Source: Butyrivibrio sp. XPD2002 | GTDB lineage: Bacteria > Bacillota > Clostridia > Lachnospirales > Lachnospiraceae | Reading direction: 5' to 3' | DNA length: 64,000 nt | NCBI RefSeq assembly: GCF_000423945.1 | Contig: NZ_AUIY01000001.1 | Coordinates: 186,001 to 250,000, forward strand | In this document: positions 43,788-52,272 of the stretch, one piece after another | Layout: each line of letters begins with the position of its first letter | Numbering within the stretch: the first letter of the stretch is position 1 | Notes under the pieces: generated by a model | Told to the model about the DNA's origin: nothing | Databases searched by the model: none | Seen by the model: the letters and a program-made list of their open reading frames with translations, nothing else | Position numbers and translations under genes: made by a program

Positions 43788-44414
43788 TTATTTGTTTTCG
43801 AAATCTTCAACAAACTGTGCTATAAGATTAACTGTTCCGTCAATGCCGAGAACGCTGCTGTTTATTGTAAGATCGTAGGTATCGGATCTTCCCCATTTCT
43901 TGGATGAATAATAGTTGTAATAGCTCTGTCTCTGTTTATCCTTCTTGAGGATCATTTCAAGAGCCTTGTCCTTAGTCGTCACGTCGTCATAACGGCTCAT
44001 AACTCTCTTGATTTTATCCTCCTCATCACCGTGAATGAAAATGTTGATAACATTGGGATAATCAGCAAGAGCATAATCAGCGCATCTTCCAACGATTACG
44101 CAGGGGCCTTCATCAGCAATTTTCTTGATGGTATCAAACTGAGCCAGGAAAATCTTATGGCTGATGGGCATATCCACGAAGCTGGATGAATTATATCCAA
44201 ACGAATACGTATCCATAACAAGATTATAAAGGAATGATGTTGTAGGTCTTTCATCATGATCCTGTATCATTTCCTGTGCAAAGCCACTCTCCGATGCTGC
44301 TCTTGTAAGGAGCTCCTTGTCATAAAACTTAATGCCAAAGCGCTCAGCAACCTTCATACCAATCTCACGACCGCCTGAACCAAATTGTCTGCCTATTGTT
44401 ATGATTGTATTCAT
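43788..44414 (-). CDS. Cytidylate kinase-like family protein
   Basis: 208 residues from the ATG at 44414 (GGAGG 8 nt upstream); the frame to the left has no ribosome site. N-terminal P-loop variant ITIGRQFGSGGREIG, as in the cytidylate kinase-like family rather than true Cmk. The lid region has DKQRQSYYNYYSSKKWG. It contains VIVGRCADYAL before the second strand. A nucleotide or small-molecule kinase; the substrate is not known. Confidence 0.85.
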   Translation of the reverse strand: MNTIITIGRQFGSGGREIGMKVAERFGIKFYDKELLTRAASESGFAQEMIQDHDERPTTSFLYNLVMDTYSFGYNSSSFVDMPISHKIFLAQFDTIKKIADEGPCVIVGRCADYALADYPNVINIFIHGDEEDKIKRVMSRYDDVTTKDKALEMILKKDKQRQSYYNYYSSKKWGRSDTYDLTINSSVLGIDGTVNLIAQFVEDFENK

Positions 44415-44477
44415 AATAAAACCTCCGTGATAAAAGATTTCATAAATTTGATACAATTATACCACAAAATCGCTCAA

Positions 44478-45422
44478 TCAGTTTAATATATTTAGCAGAT
44501 GGCTAAAGTATTCCGGCAGCGGTGCATCGGTCTCGATATATTCCCCGGTTACGGGATGCTTAAAGCCAAGGGTCTTTGCGTGAAGACATTGTCCCTCAAG
44601 CTTAAACTTACTTTTCATTGAAGGTCCGTATACGGTATCACCAAGTAAGGGATGTCCTATATGAGCCATGTGAACCCTTATCTGATGGGTTCTGCCCGTT
44701 TCAAGCATACATTCCACATAAGTCATCCTGTCCTTCTCAAATCTCTTAATAACGCGATAATGGGTAATTGCATTTTTACCCTGCGAATCCGGAACAACAC
44801 TCATCTTCTTTCTGTCATTCTGGCTTCTTCCTATATGAGAGATAATTGTTCCTTCGTCGTCCTTAAGGATTCCATGACAAATAGCATGATAAACACGATT
44901 TATGCTGTGTTCCTTTAACTGGTCAGCGATTCCTCTGTGAGCTATATCGTTTTTACAGATGATTACTGAACCTGTGGTATCACGGTCAATTCTATGAACG
45001 ATACCAGGCCTCATAACACCGTTTATTCCAGAGAGATCATCCCCAAGATAATACATAAGGGCGTTTACAAGGGTTCCGTCGTAATGTCCGGCTGCAGGAT
45101 GAACAACCATCCCCTTGGGCTTGTTGACTATCAGTACGTCCTTATCCTCATAGATGATATCAAGCGGGATATTCTCAGGCTTGATGTCAGGAATTATGGA
45201 CTTCGGTATCTCCATGAAAATTGTATCGCCCTCAGAAACTACAGTACTTGGCTTTACATTTTTCCCATTAACAAGAACCTTGTTATCCTTGATGAGCTTC
45301 TGAATATAACTTCTGGACATAGAATCAGAGAGAGAGCTCATAACCTTATCAACTCTCTCTCCATCCATATCTTCGTTAACTACATAACTTACACTGTTTT
45401 CTTTTTCGATAGAATCTGTCAT
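44478..45422 (-). CDS. RluA-family pseudouridine synthase (RluD-like)
   Basis: 314 residues. An S4 domain (about 15-75, RVDKVMSSLSDSMSRSYIQKLI) and the RluA catalytic domain with HRIDRDTTGSVI, where the Asp of the HRxD motif is the nucleophile. Later motifs GRTHQIRVHMAHIGHPLLGD are intact. Converts specific uridines in 23S rRNA to pseudouridine. Overlaps lspA by 4 nt, the common Firmicute lspA-rluD arrangement. Confidence 0.93.
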   Translation of the reverse strand: MTDSIEKENSVSYVVNEDMDGERVDKVMSSLSDSMSRSYIQKLIKDNKVLVNGKNVKPSTVVSEGDTIFMEIPKSIIPDIKPENIPLDIIYEDKDVLIVNKPKGMVVHPAAGHYDGTLVNALMYYLGDDLSGINGVMRPGIVHRIDRDTTGSVIICKNDIAHRGIADQLKEHSINRVYHAICHGILKDDEGTIISHIGRSQNDRKKMSVVPDSQGKNAITHYRVIKRFEKDRMTYVECMLETGRTHQIRVHMAHIGHPLLGDTVYGPSMKSKFKLEGQCLHAKTLGFKHPVTGEYIETDAPLPEYFSHLLNILN

Positions 45423-45958
45423 TTAAACTCCCTGTACTTTTTCTGCTGTTTAAAGCTAAGAAAATCGAAGTCCTTTTCCTTATAATAAAACAGGAACAGA
45501 ATAATGAACAAAAACGTTGAAACAGTCACATAAATATCCGCCACATTAAAAATGGGGAAATTGATAATTACGAAGGAAATAAAATCAACTACGTAATCAT
45601 TAACAAGTCTGTCTATCATATTACCTGCAGCGCCGCTGGCTATCATTACAAGTATGATCTGCAGGAATGTGTACTTCTTCTCAAGAGGAAGCTGGAATAA
45701 TACGTAAGCGATTACAAGAAGTATCATTATAGCTATCATTACGAAGAATACCTTCTGATCCTGAAGTATTCCAAATGCAGCTCCTCTGTTCTTTAAAAAT
45801 GTAAGCTCAAGGACCCCAGGGATAAGCACGATTGAATCCTTATCCATAAGATGTGTCACAGCAAGGTGCTTGGTAAACTGATCAAGAACAACAAGTAAAA
45901 CAATAGCTATAAGATCAATTACAAGAAATAATTTCTTTTTGGTTGTTAATTTATTCAT
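45419..45958 (-). CDS. lspA: Lipoprotein signal peptidase II
   Basis: 179 residues, four membrane segments. The two catalytic aspartates are in NMIDRLVNDYVVDFI and FNVADIYVT. Cleaves prolipoproteins at the lipid-modified Cys; two lipoproteins of this window (24472, 27542) and the carboxypeptidase at 49759 are expected substrates. A basic C-terminal tail of ~25 residues follows the last membrane segment. Confidence 0.95.
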   Translation of the reverse strand: MNKLTTKKKLFLVIDLIAIVLLVVLDQFTKHLAVTHLMDKDSIVLIPGVLELTFLKNRGAAFGILQDQKVFFVMIAIMILLVIAYVLFQLPLEKKYTFLQIILVMIASGAAGNMIDRLVNDYVVDFISFVIINFPIFNVADIYVTVSTFLFIILFLFYYKEKDFDFLSFKQQKKYREFK

Positions 45959-45979
45959 AAAAACTCCGGATTATATTTA

Positions 45980-47083
45980 TTATTCAAAGTCCTCAGACCA
46001 TGTGATCTCTTTGATTGCAGCCCTGGCCTCATCATCTGTAACTGTACTGTCAAGAACAGCCTTGCCGACCTTCTTAAGAAGAACGAACTTTATTGTATTA
46101 CCGTCAGCCTTCTTATCAGAATGCATCAGCTTAATTACTTCGTCAGCATCGATGTCTGTCTCAGAGATTGGAAGTCCAAAGGGAACAAACATATCCCTTA
46201 TCTCATAATACTCTTCCATTGAAAGGAGTTGTCTCTTCCAGGAAATGAAGGCAGCTGCTACAGCGCCAAGAGCAACACACTCGCCATGGGATAATGCAAA
46301 GTTTTTATACTTTTCAATTGCATGTCCGATGGTGTGACCATAATTAAGAAGTGCTCTGTCACCCTTCTCAGTGGGATCCTTTTCAACAACTGCTCTCTTA
46401 ATGTCGCAGCTCTTCTTAACCATCTTGATAAGTATTTCGGGATCTCTCTCCTGAATCTCATACATATTTTCAATGAGCCAGATATAGAAGTCAGAGTCTT
46501 TAATAAGACCGTGCTTCATTACCTCAGCAAAGCCTGAAGCAAACTGCTCTCCTGATAACGTATCAAGTACCTTTATATTCATATAAACAAGTGAAGGCAT
46601 GTAGAAAGCGCCAACCATGTTTTTATAGCCGTCGAAATCAACGCCTGTCTTACCACCTATACTGCTGTCAGTCTGGGCAAGAAGTGTTGTAGGAATCTGA
46701 ACAAAAGCGATTCCTCTAAGGTATGTAGCTGCAGTATAGCCAGCCATATCACCGACAACTCCGCCGCCAAGAGCAATGATAAGATCATGCCGATCGAATT
46801 TATTCTCAATAAGCACCTTATATATCTTCTGAATCTCAGAGAGGTTCTTGTTCTCTTCACCTGCAGGAATTGCATAAACAATAACCTTGGATGAAATAGC
46901 TTCAACGGTCTTAACTACTGTATCTGCATACAGAGGCTCTACATTGGAATCAGTAATTATTGCGAATTTTCTGTTTTTGAATCCAAGCTCTTCAATACGC
47001 TTTGAAAGCTCATCGAAGGATGTATCAAAGACGATATCGTAGCAGGGATTACCGTTATACTTTACGTTTAATACTTCAGACAT
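45980..47083 (-). CDS. aroB: 3-dehydroquinate synthase
   Basis: 367 residues, complete. Second step of the shikimate pathway (DAHP to 3-dehydroquinate). NAD-binding motif GGGVVGDMAGYTAATYLRG, metal ligands in AEVMKHGLIKD, and HTIGHAIE and SHGECVALG. No other aro gene is nearby; it lies alone between sepF and lspA. Confidence 0.95.
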   Translation of the reverse strand: MSEVLNVKYNGNPCYDIVFDTSFDELSKRIEELGFKNRKFAIITDSNVEPLYADTVVKTVEAISSKVIVYAIPAGEENKNLSEIQKIYKVLIENKFDRHDLIIALGGGVVGDMAGYTAATYLRGIAFVQIPTTLLAQTDSSIGGKTGVDFDGYKNMVGAFYMPSLVYMNIKVLDTLSGEQFASGFAEVMKHGLIKDSDFYIWLIENMYEIQERDPEILIKMVKKSCDIKRAVVEKDPTEKGDRALLNYGHTIGHAIEKYKNFALSHGECVALGAVAAAFISWKRQLLSMEEYYEIRDMFVPFGLPISETDIDADEVIKLMHSDKKADGNTIKFVLLKKVGKAVLDSTVTDDEARAAIKEITWSEDFE

Positions 47084-47140
47084 AGTAATCTATCAGCCAG
47101 GCTGAAATTCCTTTCAAAGTTTGCTTTATACTCAAAGAAA

Positions 47141-47164
47141 AGGCAGAAACAAAAGTTTCTGCCT
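47141..47164 (-). terminator. Terminator after sepF
   Basis: AGGCAGAAAC / GTTTCTGCCT, 10-bp perfect stem, AAAA loop on the plus strand. On the minus strand the stem is followed by TTTTCTTT, so it ends the sepF message. Confidence 0.85.
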
Positions 47165-47183
47165 GATAGTTAACTTCTGTAAT

Positions 47184-47708
47184 TTACATAGACTGAAGAC
47201 CTGATGTTCCCATGGAACTATCAAATGCACCGCCTAAAATGTCCTGAAAATCTCCTGAAATATCAACACTTGCAGGTGTTACGATAAAGATATATCTGGA
47301 AATCTTCTGAAGATTGCCGTTGATTGCGAAGCAGGAACCTGATGTGAAATCGATGATTCTCTGTGCAAGCTCAACATCAATGCCCTCAAGATTAAGTACA
47401 ACTGTACGGTTGTTGAGAAGAGTCTCAGTAATCTCTCTGGCATCCTCAATGGAAGTGGGCTTTACAACGCAAACCTCCATTCCGTTAGCGCTTCTGCTTC
47501 TGGGAGCTGCAGTACTTCTGGGAGCAGCCGCAGGTCTCTTAAGCTTCTCTTCATTTATTTCAATTGAGGGATCGTCCTTACCGATTGCGCTAGCCTTATG
47601 AATAGGCTCGATGGTGCTATCATAGTAATCATCGTCCTGATCATAGTATCCGCTTTCGTCATCCCCGTTCAGCTTCATAGCTGATAAAAACTTATCCATT
47701 ACACTCAT
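47184..47708 (-). CDS. sepF: Cell division protein SepF
   Basis: 174 residues. The N-terminal amphipathic helix (MSVMDKFLSAMKL) anchors SepF to the membrane, and the C-terminal SepF domain (about 85-165) has VVKPTSIEDAREITETLLN and VVLNLEGIDVELAQRIIDFTSG. Its linker is acidic with Tyr repeats. SepF tethers FtsZ and supports septum formation. Encoded after a HlyD-like membrane protein, a pairing I regard as common in Lachnospiraceae. Confidence 0.93.
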   Translation of the reverse strand: MSVMDKFLSAMKLNGDDESGYYDQDDDYYDSTIEPIHKASAIGKDDPSIEINEEKLKRPAAAPRSTAAPRSRSANGMEVCVVKPTSIEDAREITETLLNNRTVVLNLEGIDVELAQRIIDFTSGSCFAINGNLQKISRYIFIVTPASVDISGDFQDILGGAFDSSMGTSGLQSM

Positions 47709-47755
47709 GTGATTAAACTCCTAACCCCAACAAAATATACAACGATTATATTATG

Positions 47756-49171
47756 CTAGTTTTCATTCGAAGTGTCAAGGTTCTTAGCATCTCCTTCTAC
47801 AGTTGACGCATCCAGCACTATGTAATCATATACGCTTAAACCGTAATTTGTATTTGATTTAACGATAGAATACTCATCGTTCTGGTACAAAATGCTTATC
47901 TGTCTGAAGTCTGCATAACCCTTATTGATATTGTATACACCGATAAGGGTGTCCTTGGTGTTAACAGTAAACTTCTCCTGAGAATCAGGCATTATCAATA
48001 GATCGCCATTTCTCAGAGTATCATCATCCACGTAATAGGAATCTTCGTTCTCATTATAAAGCTCAACTTCAATGAACTCAGAAGTCTCATTACCATTTTC
48101 ATCATATTTATCTCGAAGAACACCGTAGTTGTTATTATTACCCTTAGTCACGTATGACTTTGGAACAACAAAGAAGCTCTTCTCGGCGATTGAGGAATTG
48201 GGGATCTTAAGTCCACTCTCATCCTCTGTGATAAGTTCCACGTTAAGGAATCTGTCCTTTGCAAAGGTGATCATTGAATTTGTAAAGGAAAGTCCAACGA
48301 AGGTATCACCTGCATCATTGGTGACATAAGATACCTTGCCCCAGGCCTCATCCTGATTCTTAAGGAATCTGACCTTAACATATTCTCTCTCAGCAAGGCT
48401 CTTTACCTTATCAAGGTCATTCTCCTGAATTACTATCATCCAGTCTTCACTGGTTGAAAGCTTAAATGCCGGATCGCCGACACCAACAAGAGAATTATTT
48501 ATAAGCTGCTTACGCTCATACTTGGAACTGTCCATTAGGTCTGCGGTCATGCTCCCCAAGGTGATGTCTTCATAACCGTCAGTATAATATTGAACAATTC
48601 CTGTTCCTGCAGAATAACAATAATTTATACTCTGCATAGCTCCTGAGTTATCTCCAAGAGAATTGATACTTTGAAGTACGCTGGCGCTTGCAAGCTTTTG
48701 AACAGTACCATCAAGACTCAGCTTAAAATCATATACAGAGCCAAAGCTCTTGGGGTCAAAATCTGCGCTGTAGCTGACTATCTGGGTTCGAAGCTCGCTA
48801 AGATCCTCGTCCGTAAGAGCAGCCTGCTCAGACCCTTGTGTTTTAAGGTAATCAAGCAGATCTCCTGATTCATCAACCGTATATACAAGGTTACCGACAG
48901 CTACTCGCTGTCCCTCAGGAGCAAAATAGTTGACGTAGCCTGCATTGGCAGCCTCTACTATCTGTTCATCCCTTAGTGCAACCGCTTCATATATGTTGTT
49001 TGATGAAAGAGATCCCTCTTTAACCTCATAACCGACTATATGCTTTTTACTGAAGTAAGTAAAAACACAGATAACGACATAAATAAGCATGAATGCAAAA
49101 AATACCATTCCCACATTAACATGCAGAAAAACAGGATATCTCGCTATCTTGTTTTTTTGTTTCTTTGCCAT
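47756..49171 (-). CDS. HlyD-like membrane-anchored protein
   Basis: 471 residues. A basic start, one membrane segment (about 17-38), then an external portion with the half-lipoyl pattern AANAGYVNYFAPEGQRVAVGNLVYTVDES and a second beta domain near the end (GDLLIMPDSQEKFTVNTKDTL). It looks like a HlyD/RND-type adaptor but lacks the long coiled-coil and has no transporter gene nearby. Next to sepF, so a role at the cell envelope or division site is possible; unproven. Confidence 0.7.
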   Translation of the reverse strand: MAKKQKNKIARYPVFLHVNVGMVFFAFMLIYVVICVFTYFSKKHIVGYEVKEGSLSSNNIYEAVALRDEQIVEAANAGYVNYFAPEGQRVAVGNLVYTVDESGDLLDYLKTQGSEQAALTDEDLSELRTQIVSYSADFDPKSFGSVYDFKLSLDGTVQKLASASVLQSINSLGDNSGAMQSINYCYSAGTGIVQYYTDGYEDITLGSMTADLMDSSKYERKQLINNSLVGVGDPAFKLSTSEDWMIVIQENDLDKVKSLAEREYVKVRFLKNQDEAWGKVSYVTNDAGDTFVGLSFTNSMITFAKDRFLNVELITEDESGLKIPNSSIAEKSFFVVPKSYVTKGNNNNYGVLRDKYDENGNETSEFIEVELYNENEDSYYVDDDTLRNGDLLIMPDSQEKFTVNTKDTLIGVYNINKGYADFRQISILYQNDEYSIVKSNTNYGLSVYDYIVLDASTVEGDAKNLDTSNEN

Positions 49172-49185
49172 ATTTTAAAACTAAA

Positions 49186-49216
49186 GATAAGCCGCGAGAT
49201 AAAACCGCGGCTTATC
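49186..49216 (-). terminator. Terminator of the small P-loop gene
   Basis: GATAAGCCGCG / CGCGGCTTATC, 11-bp perfect stem, 9-nt loop, then TTTAGTTTT on the minus strand. Confidence 0.85.
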
Positions 49217-49237
49217 CATCCTATCCATAATATATAA

Positions 49238-49657
49238 TTAGAGCGCTGTCATAACCTTAGACTTAACAGCCTCAGGAAGTTCAGATTCATCCATAGATAC
49301 GCTAAGTACGAAATCTACGTTAAATTTCTCTCCAAGACGCTCAAGCTTTTCAATTGTAGAAGTGATATCTTTTCCCTCAAGACATGCGATACTGAGGAAG
49401 CCATCGAAATACATTTGCTGAAGATCGTGATCCTGTGAAATCACGCCACTGACGAAACCAAGAAACTCGTCGGAATTCTCAATCATGAACTCCGGAACTA
49501 CAATAAGGCGAACTTTATTGTTAAGTTCAAACATGTGCTTTGTATTTCTATCAAGAAATACAACGTTCCCCAAAATGTTTTTTACCTCGGTATTGACCTT
49601 GTTCAACAGGCATTTTGTTTTACCTTTACCTTTATTCCCAACGATTAATTGAACCAT
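49238..49657 (-). CDS. Small P-loop protein, unknown function
   Basis: 139 residues. Starts with MVQLIVGNKGKGKTKCLLNKVN, a Walker A motif (GNKGKGKT). The second ATG (49657) was chosen since GGAGG is 8 nt from it and only 2 nt from the first (49663). Beyond the P-loop there are no Walker B or sensor motifs I can name. Related proteins in Lachnospiraceae are often labelled PilT-like, which I regard as weak. Located between wall genes and the HlyD-like gene. Confidence 0.7.
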   Translation of the reverse strand: MVQLIVGNKGKGKTKCLLNKVNTEVKNILGNVVFLDRNTKHMFELNNKVRLIVVPEFMIENSDEFLGFVSGVISQDHDLQQMYFDGFLSIACLEGKDITSTIEKLERLGEKFNVDFVLSVSMDESELPEAVKSKVMTAL

Positions 49658-49758
49658 ATCCATACCCTCCAGTTTTATATTATTTTTGTGTTTGAGATAC
49701 TTAGAAATATTTCTAAAAACTTAATGAAAAGTTTTTATCTCGTTAATAATATTATAAA

Positions 49759-50742
49759 TTACTGATTAGTTATCTGCAATAACAAATCGGACATTTCACT
49801 ATAAAGGGTTCCGGTATCCTCAGCCCTCATAACTACAGCAATATAATTATTGCCTGAAGTATCGGAAGCAAGCTGAACAAGGCAGTGTCCTGCAGCTGCT
49901 GTCGTTCCGGTTTTACCTCCAAGAACTGTAATTCCGGCAGGCATTTCATAATTTCCGTTTATAAATCCATTTGTATTCTTAACATTTACGTCTCTGAGCT
50001 CTCCGGAGGCTGTATAGAACTGAGTTGAATAATTGGACATGTGTATGATTTCGGTAAACTTGTCATACTTAAGAGCCTCGTTGAACATCAGATACATATC
50101 ATAAACACTTGTGTAATGATCATCAGCAGTAAGACCATTTGGATTCATGAAATGTGTATGTGTAGCACCAAGCGCCTTTGCTTCGTTATTCATCTCTTCA
50201 ACGAAGGCTTCCATGCTTCCGGATATATTATTGGCAATAAGAACAGCTACGTCATTAGCTGAATACAGTAAAAGAATATGCAGAGCCTGATCAAGGGTCA
50301 TGGTATCGCCCTCTTTCAGATTTATCACCTGTGCACCGTCTTCACTGATATAAACGCTGGAATCAGCCCTCAGAACCTGATCAAGAGATCCCTTTTTCAG
50401 CGCTACTATAGCTGTCATAACCTTAGTAAGGGATGCGGGATCGAGCTGAAGCTGTGCATTCTTAGCATAAAGAGTCTTTTTCTTACTTAAATCAAATAAT
50501 CCAAGGCAGGTATTTTCACTCAAAGTAAGGGAATCTCCTATATCCGAATTGGTAACACACAAATCAGAGGCAAATGTCTTCATAACAACTGCCCCGTTCT
50601 CACCATAATCAGCAGATGGAATTGTATAAGGAAATGCGTATTCTGTATCAGAACATCCAGTAATAAAGGTCGAAAAAACCAGTACCATGCATAAAGCGGT
50701 GATACGGTTTTTCAGATTACTTATACATCTCACGCCACTCAA
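49759..50742 (-). CDS. D-alanyl-D-alanine carboxypeptidase, lipoprotein form
   Basis: About 327 residues. Lipoprotein signal with FITGC, and an S11 peptidase domain with SLTK (serine nucleophile), YSANDVAV (SxN) and [11 protein letters not shown] (KTG). Trims the stem pentapeptide of peptidoglycan. The C-terminal domain of PBP5-type enzymes is absent; anchoring is by lipid instead. Start uncertain: TTG 50742 or GTG 50733, both overlapping the 3' end of mgsA. Confidence 0.88.
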   Translation of the reverse strand: MSGVRCISNLKNRITALCMVLVFSTFITGCSDTEYAFPYTIPSADYGENGAVVMKTFASDLCVTNSDIGDSLTLSENTCLGLFDLSKKKTLYAKNAQLQLDPASLTKVMTAIVALKKGSLDQVLRADSSVYISEDGAQVINLKEGDTMTLDQALHILLLYSANDVAVLIANNISGSMEAFVEEMNNEAKALGATHTHFMNPNGLTADDHYTSVYDMYLMFNEALKYDKFTEIIHMSNYSTQFYTASGELRDVNVKNTNGFINGNYEMPAGITVLGGKTGTTAAAGHCLVQLASDTSGNNYIAVVMRAEDTGTLYSEMSDLLLQITNQ

Positions 50743-51112
50743 GGTCTCCTCTATCCAATGATTTAATCAAAAGCTCAGCAGTAGCCAGATTTGTTGCAAT
50801 CGGGATATTGTGCATATCACAAAGTCTCATTACATTGTTAACATCAGGCTCATGAACCTTCTGAGTGAGAGGGTCACGAAGAAAGATAACAAGATCGATC
50901 TCGTTGGCTTCGATTGCAGCACCGATCTGCTGAGATCCGCCAAGGTGACCTGCGAGATATTTATGTATATTAAGATTGGTAACTTCTTCAATAAGTCTTC
51001 CGGTTGTTCCGGTAGCATAAAGATCATGCTTTGCAAGAATTCCTCTGTATGCAATACAGAAGTTCTGCATCAATTTCTTTTTCGCATCATGCGCTATAAA
51101 AGCAATATTCAT
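50717..51112 (-). CDS. mgsA: Methylglyoxal synthase family protein, Ser at the catalytic Asp position
   Basis: 131 residues. Family motifs IAHDAKKK and [15 protein letters not shown] and [12 protein letters not shown] are conserved, with His9-region and Asp80, His87 and Asp90 matching E. coli D91, H98 and D101. The GGDQQ motif, which holds the catalytic base D71 in E. coli, reads GGSQQ (Ser60). Normal family members turn dihydroxyacetone phosphate into methylglyoxal. Activity is therefore doubtful. It sits between rodA and the carboxypeptidase gene. Confidence 0.85.
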   Translation of the reverse strand: MNIAFIAHDAKKKLMQNFCIAYRGILAKHDLYATGTTGRLIEEVTNLNIHKYLAGHLGGSQQIGAAIEANEIDLVIFLRDPLTQKVHEPDVNNVMRLCDMHNIPIATNLATAELLIKSLDRGDLEWREMYK

Positions 51113-51135
51113 TGGTTTATAATCCCCTTCCCCAA

Positions 51136-52272
51136 CTAAAAGTATTTTTTACCCTGTAATCTGACATTGAGCACAAAGCCCATACCAGCAAAACAACTGA
51201 CTAAGGATGTAAGTCCCGCACTAACAAACGGCAGTGGAATTCCGGTATTAGGAAGTGCACCTGTGGCAACTCCGATATTAAGGAATCCCTGGAATCCTAT
51301 CCAAGCTCCCATTCCGGTAGCTATGAGCTGTCCGGTGAGATCCTTTGCTCTTCCTGCGATTACCATGCATTCAATGGCAATGAGCAGAATCAGGACTATT
51401 ACTGAACATCCACCTATAAATCCAAATTCTTCACCTACAACGGTGAAAATGAAGTCTGTCTGTGACTCTGAAACGAAACCACCATTCAAAACGGAACTGA
51501 TCTCATTTGTATTATAGCCTTTTCCCAAAAGCTGTCCCGAACCTATGGCCATAATGGAATTAAGCGTCTGATAGGCATCAGATGAAGCAAAATCCTCGGG
51601 ATGAAGCCATGCCAAAACACGCCTTTGCTGATAATCACGCAAAATTATACTCCTGTCTGAAAGAGCATCAAATATAACAAGTAAGGCTGTTGGTATTGAG
51701 ATGGCCAGAACCGTAATAACAAATTTAAGATTTATTCCGGCAGAAAATAGTATGCAGGCAATGATAACCGTTAACATAATGGTCGTAGACAAGTCAGGCT
51801 GCAATACAATCATAATAAGCGGTGGTGCCAAAAGCCCAAGGCATATGAAAATAAAGTAAATCTTCTTTACTTTATCCTTATATTTCATTATGAACGCTGA
51901 AAAAAATAAAATCAATAATATTTTAGATGCTTCCGAAGGCTGGAATTGTACGCCAAAAAGATTGATCCATCTAGTAGCACCCTTAACCGAGTGACTAAGC
52001 GGCGTAAATACAAGTGCAAGTACGCCAAGGTTAAGTACATAGCACAAAATGTAAAACTTGCAGATAAATACATAATCGAGAAGGGATATAAAAATCATCA
52101 TGAATACTCCCAAAACGATACCCACTATCTGCTTTTTCTTGTATGACGGGTCAGCACTTCCTACGGCCATTACGCCGATGCAGGATAATGCAATTAGCAT
52201 AATGACCAGTTTGAAGTCATAGTCAAATATATGATAGCTTTTCAGTTTTTCTAAAAAATTCTCAGTCCGCAT
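51136..52272 (-). CDS. rodA: Rod shape-determining glycosyltransferase RodA
   Basis: 378 residues from the ATG at 52272 (GGAG 7 nt upstream); the frame is open for 22 more codons, inside PBP2. About ten membrane segments of the SEDS family, with [30 protein letters not shown] and the loop [12 protein letters not shown], then GTNEIS-type and LPFVSAGL motifs. RodA polymerises glycan strands in the elongasome with PBP2. Overlaps pbp2 by 11 nt. Confidence 0.94.
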   Translation of the reverse strand: MRTENFLEKLKSYHIFDYDFKLVIMLIALSCIGVMAVGSADPSYKKKQIVGIVLGVFMMIFISLLDYVFICKFYILCYVLNLGVLALVFTPLSHSVKGATRWINLFGVQFQPSEASKILLILFFSAFIMKYKDKVKKIYFIFICLGLLAPPLIMIVLQPDLSTTIMLTVIIACILFSAGINLKFVITVLAISIPTALLVIFDALSDRSIILRDYQQRRVLAWLHPEDFASSDAYQTLNSIMAIGSGQLLGKGYNTNEISSVLNGGFVSESQTDFIFTVVGEEFGFIGGCSVIVLILLIAIECMVIAGRAKDLTGQLIATGMGAWIGFQGFLNIGVATGALPNTGIPLPFVSAGLTSLVSCFAGMGFVLNVRLQGKKYF

